Below, one piece after another: positions 1 to 8,133 of a stretch of DNA of 64,000 nucleotides. The stretch is from positions 930,001 through 994,000 of the forward strand of contig NZ_CP157575.1 of NCBI RefSeq assembly GCF_051628905.1, written 5' to 3'. Made by a program: the position numbers and the translations under genes. The first letter of the stretch is position 1. Every line of letters starts with the position of its first letter. Source of the stretch: Asaia sp037151935. Its GTDB lineage: Bacteria > Pseudomonadota > Alphaproteobacteria > Acetobacterales > Acetobacteraceae. The notes under the pieces are model-generated. The model made no database searches and was not told the DNA's origin. It saw nothing but the letters and a program-made list of their open reading frames with translations.

Positions 1-965
1 TCCGCCTCGCGAATGACGAGATCGTTCCCTATGACATGTTGATCGTGTCGCTCGGCTCGCGCTCCAATGATTTCGGTATCGAAGGCGTGATGGCCAATTG
101 CACCTTCATCGACTCCCTGCCCGATGCCAGCATCTTTCATGAAAAATTCCGTGCTGCGTTCCGGGAGGCGGCTGCGGCTAATCGCAAACTCGATGTCGGT
201 ATCGTGGGTGGCGGGGCCACAGGTACGCAGCTTGCCGCCGAGTTGTGTAGTGCCATCGACCTGGCCCCCGGCTATGGCAAGGAAGCCAGAAAGAACGTTC
301 TGAGCCTCTCTCTGATCGAAACCGGTAAGCGCATCCTCCCCGCCTTCCCCGAACGTGTCTCCAATGATGCCCGCAAGCAGCTCGAAGCGCTCGGCGTCAG
401 CGTTCTGACTGAAGCGATGGTGACTTCGGTGGACGGTGAAGGCTTCCATCTCAAGGATGGCCGCGTCGTTCCCGCCGAATTGCGCGTCTGGGCGGCTGGC
501 GTGCGGGCAAGTGCCGCGACCGAGCTTTTCGACGGGCTCGACATCGCCCGTGGCGGGCAGATTGTGGTCAATCATCACATGCAATCGACCCGCGATACCT
601 CGATTTTTGCCCTCGGCGATTGCGCGCGCATCAATGATGCCCCCCTGCCAGCCACGGCACAGGTTGCCAGACAACAGGGCATTTATCTCGGCCGCGCCAT
701 TCCGGTTATCGCCCAGGGACGCGAGCCCTCGACATTTGTTTACCGCGACCGTGGTGCCGTAGTCTCTCTGGGTGATTATAATGGTTGGGGCATGGTCGGC
801 TCTTCGACGAGTTTCGGAGGCGGCCTTCTGCGTGGGCTTGCGCCGCGTTGGCTGCATGATCTGATTTTCCGCCAGCATCAGATCGGCGTCATGGGTCTTG
901 CACGTGGAACGGCAGCTTTTCTGAAGGCGCATCTGATGCCGACCCGCCCACGTCTGGACCAGTAA
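1..965 (+). CDS. ndh: type II NADH dehydrogenase (NDH-2), 3' part
   Basis: This is the C-terminal part of a single-subunit, non-proton-pumping NADH:quinone oxidoreductase on the cytoplasmic face of the membrane. The frame is open from base 3, so the gene begins outside the window and the ATG at 36 is internal. Visible landmarks are the VPYDMLIVSLGS segment, the second Rossmann motif VGGGATG that binds NADH, and the FALGDCA motif near the C terminus that contacts FAD. The tail (residues LMPTRPRLDQ) is only weakly hydrophobic. Acetic acid bacteria commonly use NDH-2 alongside their periplasmic dehydrogenases. The family assignment is firm; the exact quinone partner cannot be read. Confidence 0.9.
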   Translation, partial: RLANDEIVPYDMLIVSLGSRSNDFGIEGVMANCTFIDSLPDASIFHEKFRAAFREAAAANRKLDVGIVGGGATGTQLAAELCSAIDLAPGYGKEARKNVLSLSLIETGKRILPAFPERVSNDARKQLEALGVSVLTEAMVTSVDGEGFHLKDGRVVPAELRVWAAGVRASAATELFDGLDIARGGQIVVNHHMQSTRDTSIFALGDCARINDAPLPATAQVARQQGIYLGRAIPVIAQGREPSTFVYRDRGAVVSLGDYNGWGMVGSSTSFGGGLLRGLAPRWLHDLIFRQHQIGVMGLARGTAAFLKAHLMPTRPRLDQ

Positions 966-992
966 CCGTTCGATCAGCGATAGCCGAGCATC

Positions 993-1751
993 ATGCCCCT
1001 GCAGCTTTCCCAAGCCCTCCCCCCAGCCGAATCGGCGCGCCTCGACACGATGGTCGCGACACTTCAGGAGAAAGGGTTCGCCTTTGAGCGCGGCAGGGAA
1101 ATGCGCTCCTTTCTCGAAGCCTTCGGGTTTCAGGACTGGGAGTCGTTTGCCGAAAGCTGGAACCGTCTCGGGCTTGATCGCTACATGGCCGATGGCGGGC
1201 GCTATCGTAAAAGACGCTACGCCACCTATGCTCTTACGGGCGGGCGGATCGAGCGCAAACGTCACCAGCCGCATTATCAAAGTCGCGATTACAATCTTCT
1301 CAATGGCGGAATCGAACGCTGGTTCGGGCCCATGGAGGATGCGATCGCAACGCACCCCGTCATGCTGTCCATTCTCAACGCCGCGCATCTTCTGGCGCTG
1401 CGCATGACTCCTGCCTCGACCCAGCCCGATAGCTGGCATGCCGAGATCCATCAGTTTCGCATCGAGGCGCAGGCCGGCAATAACGGCCGCCCCACGCCCG
1501 AAGGTATGCATCGTGACGGGGTCGACTGGGTGTTCGTGCTGATGGTCAATCGTGAGAATGTGGCCTCGGGCGTGACCTCGATCCATAATGATCATCGTGA
1601 GGAAATTGGCTCTTTTACTCTTGAAGCGCCACTCGATACGGCCCTTGTCGACGATCATCGCGTCTATCATGGCGTGACACCGGTTGAGCCGATCGATCCG
1701 GCACGCCCTGCCTATCGTGACGTACTGGTCGTCACGCTGCGTCATGCCTAA
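993..1751 (+). CDS. 2OG-Fe(II) dioxygenase of the amino-acid hydroxylase type (PF10014-like)
   Basis: A 252-residue protein. The C-terminal half has the features of the 2OG-Fe_Oxy_2 family, which includes free L-amino-acid hydroxylases such as isoleucine dioxygenase. The likely iron triad is His173 and Asp175 (motif HRDG) with His226 (motif YHGVTP); Arg242 in YRDVLVV is the likely 2-oxoglutarate ligand. The N-terminal about 140 residues form the usual helical cap. It starts 27 bp after the NDH-2 gene on the same strand and may be co-transcribed with it. Substrate is unknown; a free amino acid is the family expectation, not something the sequence shows. The Shine-Dalgarno sequence is weak. Confidence 0.8.
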   Translation: MPLQLSQALPPAESARLDTMVATLQEKGFAFERGREMRSFLEAFGFQDWESFAESWNRLGLDRYMADGGRYRKRRYATYALTGGRIERKRHQPHYQSRDYNLLNGGIERWFGPMEDAIATHPVMLSILNAAHLLALRMTPASTQPDSWHAEIHQFRIEAQAGNNGRPTPEGMHRDGVDWVFVLMVNRENVASGVTSIHNDHREEIGSFTLEAPLDTALVDDHRVYHGVTPVEPIDPARPAYRDVLVVTLRHA

Positions 1752-1808
1752 AAGAGCATAAGCCGCTACCTTTCCGCGAGTCGCCAAAAGAGCGAGCCGA
1801 TCCTGAGA

Positions 1809-2387
1809 ATGAAAGAACTTCCGATGCGTTTTGGTCTTGCTGTGGCGAGTATCGCAGTCATGGGGCTCGCTGCACCTGCGAGCTTTGCCAGAACGCATCA
1901 TGCTGCGACAAACGCGGCTCCGGCCAAGGACGATACAGGGCCTCGCCCGATCGTTCTGAGCGCGCAACCCGGCACCAATCTCGATCAGGTTGCCCGACAG
2001 CTCAACAGCGGCGACCTCGCCGATGCCGCCAAGCATAACGATAATCCGGTCGTGCTCGTCGCCTCCGCACCGCTTTCTTCCGATCGCAGCGACATGGCAC
2101 TTTTCGTGCAACTGCAATCGGCACGCCTCTGCGGTTCTGCAGGCTGCTCCACTTCGGTTTATCTGCGCCACAAGGGCGGCTGGAAGCTGGTTCTAGACTC
2201 GGTCAGCGGGGCCATTTCGGTTTTACCGAGCCGCCATAACGGCATGCACGACCTGTTGATCGACAAGAACGATCGCTGGACCTGGAACGGCTCGAGCTAT
2301 CAGGACGGCGCCCCTGCCCCGGTGGCCCCTTCCGCCCCAAAAAAGAAAGCACCGGACGCGCCACAGAAGAAGCTTCTGCGCGGCTGA
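1809..2387 (+). CDS. secreted protein of unknown function
   Basis: I do not recognise this 192-residue protein. It begins with a clear Sec signal peptide (hydrophobic core about residues 8-22, likely cut after ASFA). The middle has two cysteines close together (SARLCGSAGC), which could form a disulfide in the periplasm. The C terminus is a Pro/Ala/Lys-rich tail. The ATG at 1809 is given; an in-frame ATG at 1824 (MRFGL) would also leave a good signal peptide, and neither has a strong ribosome binding site. It ends 24 bp before the CCA end of the convergent tRNA-Gly gene. Confidence 0.65.
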   Translation: MKELPMRFGLAVASIAVMGLAAPASFARTHHAATNAAPAKDDTGPRPIVLSAQPGTNLDQVARQLNSGDLADAAKHNDNPVVLVASAPLSSDRSDMALFVQLQSARLCGSAGCSTSVYLRHKGGWKLVLDSVSGAISVLPSRHNGMHDLLIDKNDRWTWNGSSYQDGAPAPVAPSAPKKKAPDAPQKKLLRG

Positions 2388-2411
2388 TCTGTCTCGATTT
2401 ACAAGGGGCGC

Positions 2412-2485
2412 TGGAGCGGGTGAAGGGAATCGAACCCTCGTATGCAGCTTGGGAAGCTGCCGTTCTACCATTGAACTACACCCGC
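2412..2485 (-). tRNA. glyU: tRNA-Gly, anticodon CCC
   Basis: Read on the minus strand, the sequence folds into a standard cloverleaf. The acceptor stem is GCGGGTG pairing with CACCCGC, followed by discriminator U and an encoded CCA. The D loop contains GTTCAATGGTAGAAC. The anticodon stem GCAGC/GCTGC encloses loop TTCCCAA (anticodon CCC), and the T arm has GGTTCGATTCC. It closely resembles the E. coli CCC-reading tRNA-Gly. It reads GGG codons and is the only tRNA I find in the window. Confidence 0.97.
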
Positions 2486-2494
2486 ATGGCGCCT

Positions 2495-2523
2495 CTTCTA
2501 TCGCAGCTCGTCTCGCGATGCAA
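2495..2523 (-). promoter_or_regulatory. candidate sigma-70 promoter of tRNA-Gly
   Basis: On the minus strand, TTGCAT (2523-2518) and TAGAAG (2500-2495) are 17 bp apart. This places transcription start a few bases before the mature tRNA 5' end at 2485. Spacing and position fit; the element matches are partial. Confidence 0.4.
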
Positions 2524-2537
2524 TCGCGCCACCTCGG

Positions 2538-2567
2538 TTGACGAAGCGCGCGAGCTTTGCGCATAGT
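2538..2567 (+). promoter_or_regulatory. candidate sigma-70 promoter of the riboswitch-metZ transcript
   Basis: TTGACG (2538-2543) and CATAGT (2562-2567) are separated by 18 bp. Transcription would start near 2574, about 20 nt before the first paired base of the SAM-II aptamer, as expected for a leader that consists mainly of the riboswitch. It lies back to back with the tRNA-Gly promoter. Confidence 0.5.
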
Positions 2568-2594
2568 TCGTCCGTCGCTCCTCGAAAGAGGGCG

Positions 2595-2654
2595 TCCCTC
2601 GCGATTTGAAAGGCCGGATTGCGGCGAGGCTAAACAACAGCGCTAAAGAGGCCC
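2595..2654 (+). promoter_or_regulatory. SAM-II riboswitch
   Basis: The metZ leader carries the SAM-II signature. P1 is CCTCGC (2597-2602) pairing with GCGAGG (2624-2629). The conserved GATTTG follows the 5' strand of P1, then CCGGATTGC, then CTAAAC after P1 and GCTAAAG before the 3' strand of the pseudoknot. GGCC in the loop (2612-2615) can pair with GGCC in the tail (2650-2653) to close the H-type pseudoknot. SAM-II is known to sit upstream of metZ/metA genes in alphaproteobacteria and to lower expression when S-adenosylmethionine is abundant. The assignment is by conserved sequence and pairing. Confidence 0.88.
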
Positions 2655-2678
2655 GGGATGTTCTGCATCCCAGGTTTT
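2653..2678 (+). terminator. terminator-like hairpin directly after the SAM-II pseudoknot
   Basis: GGGATG (2655-2660) and CATCCC (2666-2671) form a 6-bp stem with loop TTCTG. Two further C-G pairs across a bulged A bring in 2653-2654 and 2673-2674, and TTTT follows at 2675-2678. The base of the stem abuts, and at 2653 overlaps, the 3' strand of the pseudoknot. It may be an intrinsic terminator serving the riboswitch. The short U run keeps confidence moderate. Confidence 0.45.
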
Positions 2679-2730
2679 CCACGGCCAGAATCGCACCGCT
2701 CACACAGGTGCATTTTGGAGCGTCTCTTCC

Positions 2731-3918
2731 ATGACAGATACATCCTACGGTCCCTCTACCAAGCTGCTGCATCAGGATGTCAGCCGCACCGAACACGGCG
2801 AGACCAGCGAGGCGATCTTTCTGACCTCGGGCTTTGTCTATGACAGCGCAGAGCAGGCCGCCGCCACCTTCACTGGCGATGTCGCGCATTATCAATATTC
2901 GCGCTTCGGCAACCCGACGACCGACGCCCTACAGAACAGGCTGGCCCAACTCGAAGGCGCTGAAGCCTGCATTGTAACGGCAAGCGGCATGGGCGCGGTT
3001 TCCTCGGCGCTGCTCGCCCATCTCAAGCAGGGCGATCGCGTCGTCGCGTCCCGCGCCCTGTTCGGCTCCTGCTACTGGATCGTGACCACCCTCCTGCCGA
3101 AATACGGCATCGAGACCGTTCTGGTCGATGGCGATGACTGGGCGGGCTGGGAAGCCGCCCTCTCCCAGCCGACTGGCGCTGTGTTGATCGAAAGCCCCTC
3201 CAACCCGATGCTCGATATTCTCGACATCGAGCGCATTGCCACTCTGGCGCACAAGGCCGACGCATTACTGATGGTCGATAACGTTTTTGCTTCGCCCGTC
3301 GGCCAGAAGCCGCTCGCGCTGGGCGCTGACGTGGTGCTTTATTCCTGCACGAAGCATATCGACGGTCAGGGCCGTGTGCTCGGCGGGGCTGTGCTCGGTC
3401 GCAAACAGTGGATTGAGGAAACGCTTCAGCCCTTCACCCGCAATACCGGCAATGCACTCTCACCTTTCAACGCCTGGGTATTGCTCAAGGGAATCGAAAC
3501 CCTTCCCTTGCGCGTCAACGCCATGGCGGCAAATGCGAGCGCGGTAGCGCATTTCCTCGAAAACGCGCCCGGTATCGCCCGCGTCTCCTACCCGGGTCTG
3601 GCCTCTCACCCGCAACGCGCCATTGTCGAGAAACAGATGAGCAATGGCGGCTCGCTCGTGGCCTTCGAGGTAGAGGGCGGCAAGGAGGCAGCTTTCCGTT
3701 TCCTGAACGCGTTCAAGCTTATCGCCATCTCGAACAATCTCGGTGACGCGCGCTCTCTGGCCACCCATCCGGCCACGACGACACATTCGAAGGTCGATGC
3801 GGAAGAGCGCGCGCGGCTTGGAATTACAGACGGCGCCATACGTCTTTCGGTCGGACTCGAAGACAGCCAGGATCTGATTGCCGATCTCGAGCGGGGCCTC
3901 GCCGCGCTGAAAGCCTGA
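2731..3918 (+). CDS. metZ: O-succinylhomoserine sulfhydrylase
   Basis: A 395-residue, PLP-dependent Cys/Met-metabolism enzyme that makes homocysteine from O-succinylhomoserine and sulfide in the cytoplasm. The PLP lysine is Lys208 in YSCTKHIDGQGR; the substrate-loop motif YSRFGNPT is at residues 56-63 and ASGMGAV at 84-90. Length and the opening motifs match MetZ better than cystathionine gamma-synthase or MetY. The ATG at 2731 follows GGAG at 2717-2720. The SAM-II riboswitch upstream supports the methionine role and predicts repression by S-adenosylmethionine. O-acetylhomoserine cannot be excluded as the substrate from sequence alone. Confidence 0.93.
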   Translation: MTDTSYGPSTKLLHQDVSRTEHGETSEAIFLTSGFVYDSAEQAAATFTGDVAHYQYSRFGNPTTDALQNRLAQLEGAEACIVTASGMGAVSSALLAHLKQGDRVVASRALFGSCYWIVTTLLPKYGIETVLVDGDDWAGWEAALSQPTGAVLIESPSNPMLDILDIERIATLAHKADALLMVDNVFASPVGQKPLALGADVVLYSCTKHIDGQGRVLGGAVLGRKQWIEETLQPFTRNTGNALSPFNAWVLLKGIETLPLRVNAMAANASAVAHFLENAPGIARVSYPGLASHPQRAIVEKQMSNGGSLVAFEVEGGKEAAFRFLNAFKLIAISNNLGDARSLATHPATTTHSKVDAEERARLGITDGAIRLSVGLEDSQDLIADLERGLAALKA

Positions 3919-3954
3919 TTGCTTTTCGCGTCTTCATGAGCCTACAAGGCGGGC

Positions 3955-4428
3955 ATGTCGCATAAGCCCGCCCCTCCCCGCCTTGTAGCGGACCCGGAAA
4001 CGAGTCTTGCCGAAGCCATGGACGCCGCCCCCCGTTACGAAGCGGTGACCAGAAACATCACGATTTCTGTGCGCACATTCTGGCTTGAGGATCAGTCTCA
4101 GCCTGAAGACCATCATTACGCCTGGGCCTATCATATTCGCATCGAGAACGGCGGAGATGAGACGGTCCAGCTTCTGAGCCGATCATGGGAAATTACCGAC
4201 GGGCGCGGCAAGACCGACCATATTCATGGCGATGGCGTCGTAGGAGAGCAGCCAATTCTCGTGGCAAACGAGGCCTTTGAATACACCTCTGGCACCGCCC
4301 TGCCGACGGCTTGCGGCTTCATGCGTGGGTTTTTTCACATGATCATCCCCGCGACGTCGGAACGTTTTGAGGCTGTTGTCCCCGCTTTCAGCCTGGACAG
4401 TCCTCATCGTCTTGGTCTCTTGCACTGA
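3955..4428 (+). CDS. apaG: ApaG domain protein
   Basis: A 157-residue protein with the whole ApaG/DUF525 fold from about residue 25 onward. Landmarks include YAWAYHIRIEN, the SRSWEITDG strand and the glycine-rich GDGVVGEQP turn. The family is named for Co2+/Mg2+ resistance phenotypes in enterobacteria; its biochemical role is unsettled. An AAGG sequence precedes the ATG at 3955. It lies 36 bp after metZ on the same strand. Its last 41 bases overlap the 3' end of the convergent diguanylate cyclase gene. Confidence 0.92.
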   Translation: MSHKPAPPRLVADPETSLAEAMDAAPRYEAVTRNITISVRTFWLEDQSQPEDHHYAWAYHIRIENGGDETVQLLSRSWEITDGRGKTDHIHGDGVVGEQPILVANEAFEYTSGTALPTACGFMRGFFHMIIPATSERFEAVVPAFSLDSPHRLGLLH

Positions 4429-7294
4429 CGACGATACGCCCTCTTCCTTCGAGCTTTGCCCTGTAAAGAGCCTGATCGGCGCGCTCCAGTGCGTCGGCCC
4501 AAGCTTCATCCGCGCGGGTGCGGGCCACGCCAGCACTGCACCCGATCGATAGCGGGCCAACCTTGGTTTCGAATGGCACGTCGCTAAGCCCCGCCAGCAG
4601 GCTCGCGATGCGCGCCTGCGCTTCGGCGAACTCCCCCTGCACGACAATCAGAAACTCCTCGCCGCCATGACGTCCGATGATTTCCTCCTGCCGTTTCGCC
4701 TGTATGAGGCGCGCACCAATCCCGGCAAGAACCTCATCGCCTATCGCGTGGCCGAAACTGTCATTAATGGACTTAAAATGATCGACATCAAACAGCGCGA
4801 GGGTCGCTGAACGCATGACCCCGGTATCATCGGGACGTGACAGTTTTTCCAGCAGACGCGTGACGCTAGCCTCCGCTGTACGCCGATTCATGAGCTTGGT
4901 AAGGCCATCCTGTCGTGCCTGTTGCTCGAGCGCCGACTGGGCCACACGCATCTCCGTCGTGCGCTCATCGACGAGTTCCTCGAGACGGCGCTGACGCTTC
5001 ATCAGATAACGGAATCGCAGCTTGTTGAGCGTATAGGGCAGCGCAATGACAGACAGCGTGTAAAGAAGGACAAACGGCCATGCACTCCACCAGGGCCGTA
5101 GCATGCGTATTTCAAGCACGATAGGCTCGGAAACAAGATTCCGATTGTCGTTCAGAGCCTGCACAATAAGTCTGGAATGTCCGGGCGGCACGAAGTTGTA
5201 TCGAATTTCGCCTGTTGTCGTAGTGATCCAGTTCTGATCCACACCCTCCAGACGATAACGGAAATAGGTTGTGGAAGAGAGCGCTGTATTGAGCGAACCG
5301 AGCGTGACCATCAGAGGGTCGCGCGTATAGGGTACTGCCTTTTCAGGCAGCATTTTCTCGCCCAACATCACCTTCACAAAGACAGGCCGGAGGTTCTGCT
5401 TCAAAAACAGATGTTCAGGGTGCATCAAGTGGGAGACCCCACGGGACGTAGTAATCCAGATCGTGCCGTCCCTGTCTTCAGATAGTCCCTGCTGGTTGAT
5501 ATTGGCGGATATGAGACCATCGTCCTTGGTTACCCGGACCCATTGATGCCCATCGAAACCGGCTAGACCGTTTTCAGTCCCGACCCAGAGACGCTTCCCC
5601 GAGTCCCAAAGTAGGCTGAAAACAATCTGAGAACCAATTGAGGAGGCAGCGATTTGCTCTATTTTCGAGACGTGATTGCCATCCAAGGTAAGGTGCAGAA
5701 GCCCATCGTGGGCCCGTATTCCCCCAATCCACAAATCGTTTCGCGACGTGAAGGTCATAACCAACGGACTGAAATCAGCGGAATTTGGCCAATGCTCAAC
5801 AACGGGGATCCATCGTCCGTCATCGGACTTTCGATACAGAATATTCGCGTCGACTGCCCAAGGAGTACCGTCTCGCCTTAATGTCACCGCAGTAGCGGGT
5901 GCGGTAAGAGGCCGTCCTCGCGCGTCTTCCTCGATATGCGGCGTCGTCGTACCTGAAGCGAGGGACAGTAATCCGTCATCCGAGGCAATCCATAAAGTGC
6001 CTGATTGGCGGGAAAACGCGAGCCCTGTCACGCGCTCGACGGGCAAACGTCGATCACATTTTAATGCCAGATCTCCATAACGACAGCGAAGTAACGTCGC
6101 ATCGTCGACAGGAGCCCAAAATGCTCCCTGCCCATCGCTTTCCCCGAAGAAGAAATTCCCATCACCGAGTTTCTTGTCCAGCCCGTACCTCGAAAGCGCG
6201 TAGATTCCCTGACTAGTGAAAACGACATGACCATTTTTTAGCGGCAGCACAGACCACACAGATCGAATGTCCTGCGGCTCAAGGTTCTCCCAGTCACCCC
6301 AGCCTATCAGCTTGTCCAACTCGACAAGATCCTGCGCAGTCCAGAGCTGATTATCCATATCCACGAACGCAAACGTAATTTCCTGCTCGCGACTTAGCTC
6401 ATGATTCAGGAAGCTCCAGTGATCACCATCGAAGGAACGCAGCCTGTTTCCATCAAACAGTACCGTCGCATCTGCAGAGCCCGTCGCAAAAATTGAGCGC
6501 TCCCCACGATCTGCAACGCTGAAAGCTCCGTCGTTTCTGGACTGAGATATGTTTCCTAGATTGTCGGTGGAAATCACGCGCCCTTCAAGGAGGACACAAA
6601 GATTGGGGGCGATGCCTCGGTTGGGACAAATCGAAAAAGCTTTAGGTCGCTCGACGGAGAAAACGACTTTTCCCGCCAGATCCCGGACAATCGAAGCATT
6701 TTTCGGGATGATGAAGACATGATCACGGGCCTGATAAACCGTTACATCATGCGTGCCTGGAACAATTTGGTCAGCGCAAGATAAAGAGGAAGTTAATAGC
6801 GCGCATTTACGGAGACCCGATCGATCTTCTAGAAATACGTTCCCATTATCTACAAATATTCCCGATATCTTCCCCGTGTGATCCAAAGAAAAAATATTGA
6901 AGTCCAGCGTCGCAGGAGAGCGGCGAGCAGATGTAGCCGAAGTCGCAAGACCTACGTTATTCCCATCGGAAATCAGCATCCTGCCATCAGGCATCAGCCT
7001 CGTCATCACAACAACGGCGCCAGCTGAAAAAGCGCCGTCAAGGGGCAGGCGGTAAAATCGCGCCCCTGAAAAGAAATACACGCCCCTCATCGTAGAGAGA
7101 TAAATGTAACCTTGGCTATCCTGAGACAGATTGAATATATACGCGTTGTCTATGCCGTTCGGCAGGGTGAGATGCTCCATTCCAAGAGCGATATCGTTCG
7201 ACCAAGCGGGCAAAGCAGTTCTGACAGCAGTGACAAACGAAGCCGCAGCAAGAACACTTACGGCACATAAGGTATGACAAAGGGAAGTCAACAC
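4388..7294 (-). CDS. membrane diguanylate cyclase with periplasmic propeller sensor
   Basis: A 968-residue sensor enzyme. It has a signal-like N terminus (GTG start at 7294), about 640 residues of two-component-regulator propeller repeats, a Y_Y_Y domain around 680-740, one transmembrane segment near 748-768, a short coiled-coil linker (LEELVDERTTEMRV) and a GGDEF domain from about 800. The active-site signature is GGEEF at 877-881, so c-di-GMP synthesis is likely. The usual inhibitory RxxD site five residues upstream reads RQEE, so product inhibition may be weak. The architecture implies a periplasmic ligand driving cytoplasmic c-di-GMP production; the ligand is unknown. The 5' half is noticeably AT-richer than its neighbours. 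Confidence 0.9.
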   Translation of the reverse strand: MLTSLCHTLCAVSVLAAASFVTAVRTALPAWSNDIALGMEHLTLPNGIDNAYIFNLSQDSQGYIYLSTMRGVYFFSGARFYRLPLDGAFSAGAVVVMTRLMPDGRMLISDGNNVGLATSATSARRSPATLDFNIFSLDHTGKISGIFVDNGNVFLEDRSGLRKCALLTSSLSCADQIVPGTHDVTVYQARDHVFIIPKNASIVRDLAGKVVFSVERPKAFSICPNRGIAPNLCVLLEGRVISTDNLGNISQSRNDGAFSVADRGERSIFATGSADATVLFDGNRLRSFDGDHWSFLNHELSREQEITFAFVDMDNQLWTAQDLVELDKLIGWGDWENLEPQDIRSVWSVLPLKNGHVVFTSQGIYALSRYGLDKKLGDGNFFFGESDGQGAFWAPVDDATLLRCRYGDLALKCDRRLPVERVTGLAFSRQSGTLWIASDDGLLSLASGTTTPHIEEDARGRPLTAPATAVTLRRDGTPWAVDANILYRKSDDGRWIPVVEHWPNSADFSPLVMTFTSRNDLWIGGIRAHDGLLHLTLDGNHVSKIEQIAASSIGSQIVFSLLWDSGKRLWVGTENGLAGFDGHQWVRVTKDDGLISANINQQGLSEDRDGTIWITTSRGVSHLMHPEHLFLKQNLRPVFVKVMLGEKMLPEKAVPYTRDPLMVTLGSLNTALSSTTYFRYRLEGVDQNWITTTTGEIRYNFVPPGHSRLIVQALNDNRNLVSEPIVLEIRMLRPWWSAWPFVLLYTLSVIALPYTLNKLRFRYLMKRQRRLEELVDERTTEMRVAQSALEQQARQDGLTKLMNRRTAEASVTRLLEKLSRPDDTGVMRSATLALFDVDHFKSINDSFGHAIGDEVLAGIGARLIQAKRQEEIIGRHGGEEFLIVVQGEFAEAQARIASLLAGLSDVPFETKVGPLSIGCSAGVARTRADEAWADALERADQALYRAKLEGRGRIVVSARDQDDEDCPG

Positions 7295-7429
7295 GCGCGC
7301 CGGGCTGACACCCTTGTCATCACTATCAACGGCTTGAGATATCAGGGCCTAATCCTCGTCACACCGATGTTGCGAGCCAAGGAACACCTTACGTTACCTC
7401 ATCTCCGTGGTCGTTAAAATCCTATCATA

Positions 7430-7645
7430 TTAACCGATTTGCGCGATGCAGTTACCAGCAATACCGCAAGGATCAACATTGGAACCCTTAGCCGGACGAG
7501 GACCAGTCAGAGCTATGCGCTCCGGATGAATGTGATTTCTCTGAATTGAAGCGGTTGCCGCAGGGGCAGTCTGCGATACCGCAGCAACAGAACCGGCAAA
7601 GACGAAAACAGAAAGGGCACGTGAAACAACTGCGGAAAAGCTCAT
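7430..7645 (-). CDS. small secreted protein of unknown function
   Basis: A 71-residue ORF with a convincing Sec signal peptide (hydrophobic core about residues 8-24, likely cleavage after the PAATA region). The mature part is about 45 residues with two cysteines in NVDPCGIAGNC. A good ribosome binding site, AAGAGG (complement of 7655-7660), lies 9 bp before the ATG. It is 135 bp upstream of, and on the same strand as, the diguanylate cyclase gene. I know of no family. The signal peptide and ribosome binding site argue that it is real. Confidence 0.6.
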   Translation of the reverse strand: MSFSAVVSRALSVFVFAGSVAAVSQTAPAATASIQRNHIHPERIALTGPRPAKGSNVDPCGIAGNCIAQIG

Positions 7646-8133
7646 AGTATCATTCCTCTTACAAAAGCAAGCATTACTTCCTAAAGAAGAAATGAAACAT
7701 TATTGCGCCTGTGTCGTGCCTAGTTATTGAATGACATCATGTAAGAGCTATGGCGATCACCGTGATCTTATATTACGTGAATATCATTATCAATTTCGAT
7801 AATTTTTTTATTTACAATTTTCGTACCAAAACGTTTATATGACTTATATTTTTCTTCTAGATCTATTACCTTCTTGTTTATTTACTTTTATCTTTTAATG
7901 ATAAATTAACTCATTACTCACGCAGCACCTAACAGTGTCCTCTCACAGTCAGGCACGAGTCTGCGCCGTATTGGCTACACCAAGCCGCCCGCGTTAAGGG
8001 TCACAACGAATTTGGTTTGAAATAACGTCCCGAGTGCTAGAATATCACATTCGTCCTGGGCCTTCTCGTGTTGTGCAAGCAAAGGGGCTTCACGCGAAAC
8101 ACGCCCCGGCTTTCTGATCTAAGGTCTTCCCAC
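7646..8133. other. AT-rich gene-free stretch
   Basis: This 488-bp gap has no convincing gene. From about 7670 to 7920 it is strongly AT-rich, with long T runs near 7800-7870, unlike the GC-rich surroundings. It contains a small dyad GATCA-ccg-TGATC near 7755-7767. It must hold the promoters of the divergent small secreted gene and the MFS gene. Close to the latter, an extended -10 element TGCTAGAAT (8035-8043) lies 15 bp after TTGAAA (8017-8022 region), which is short spacing. The composition suggests acquired DNA or a target for a nucleoid silencer. Confidence 0.5.
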
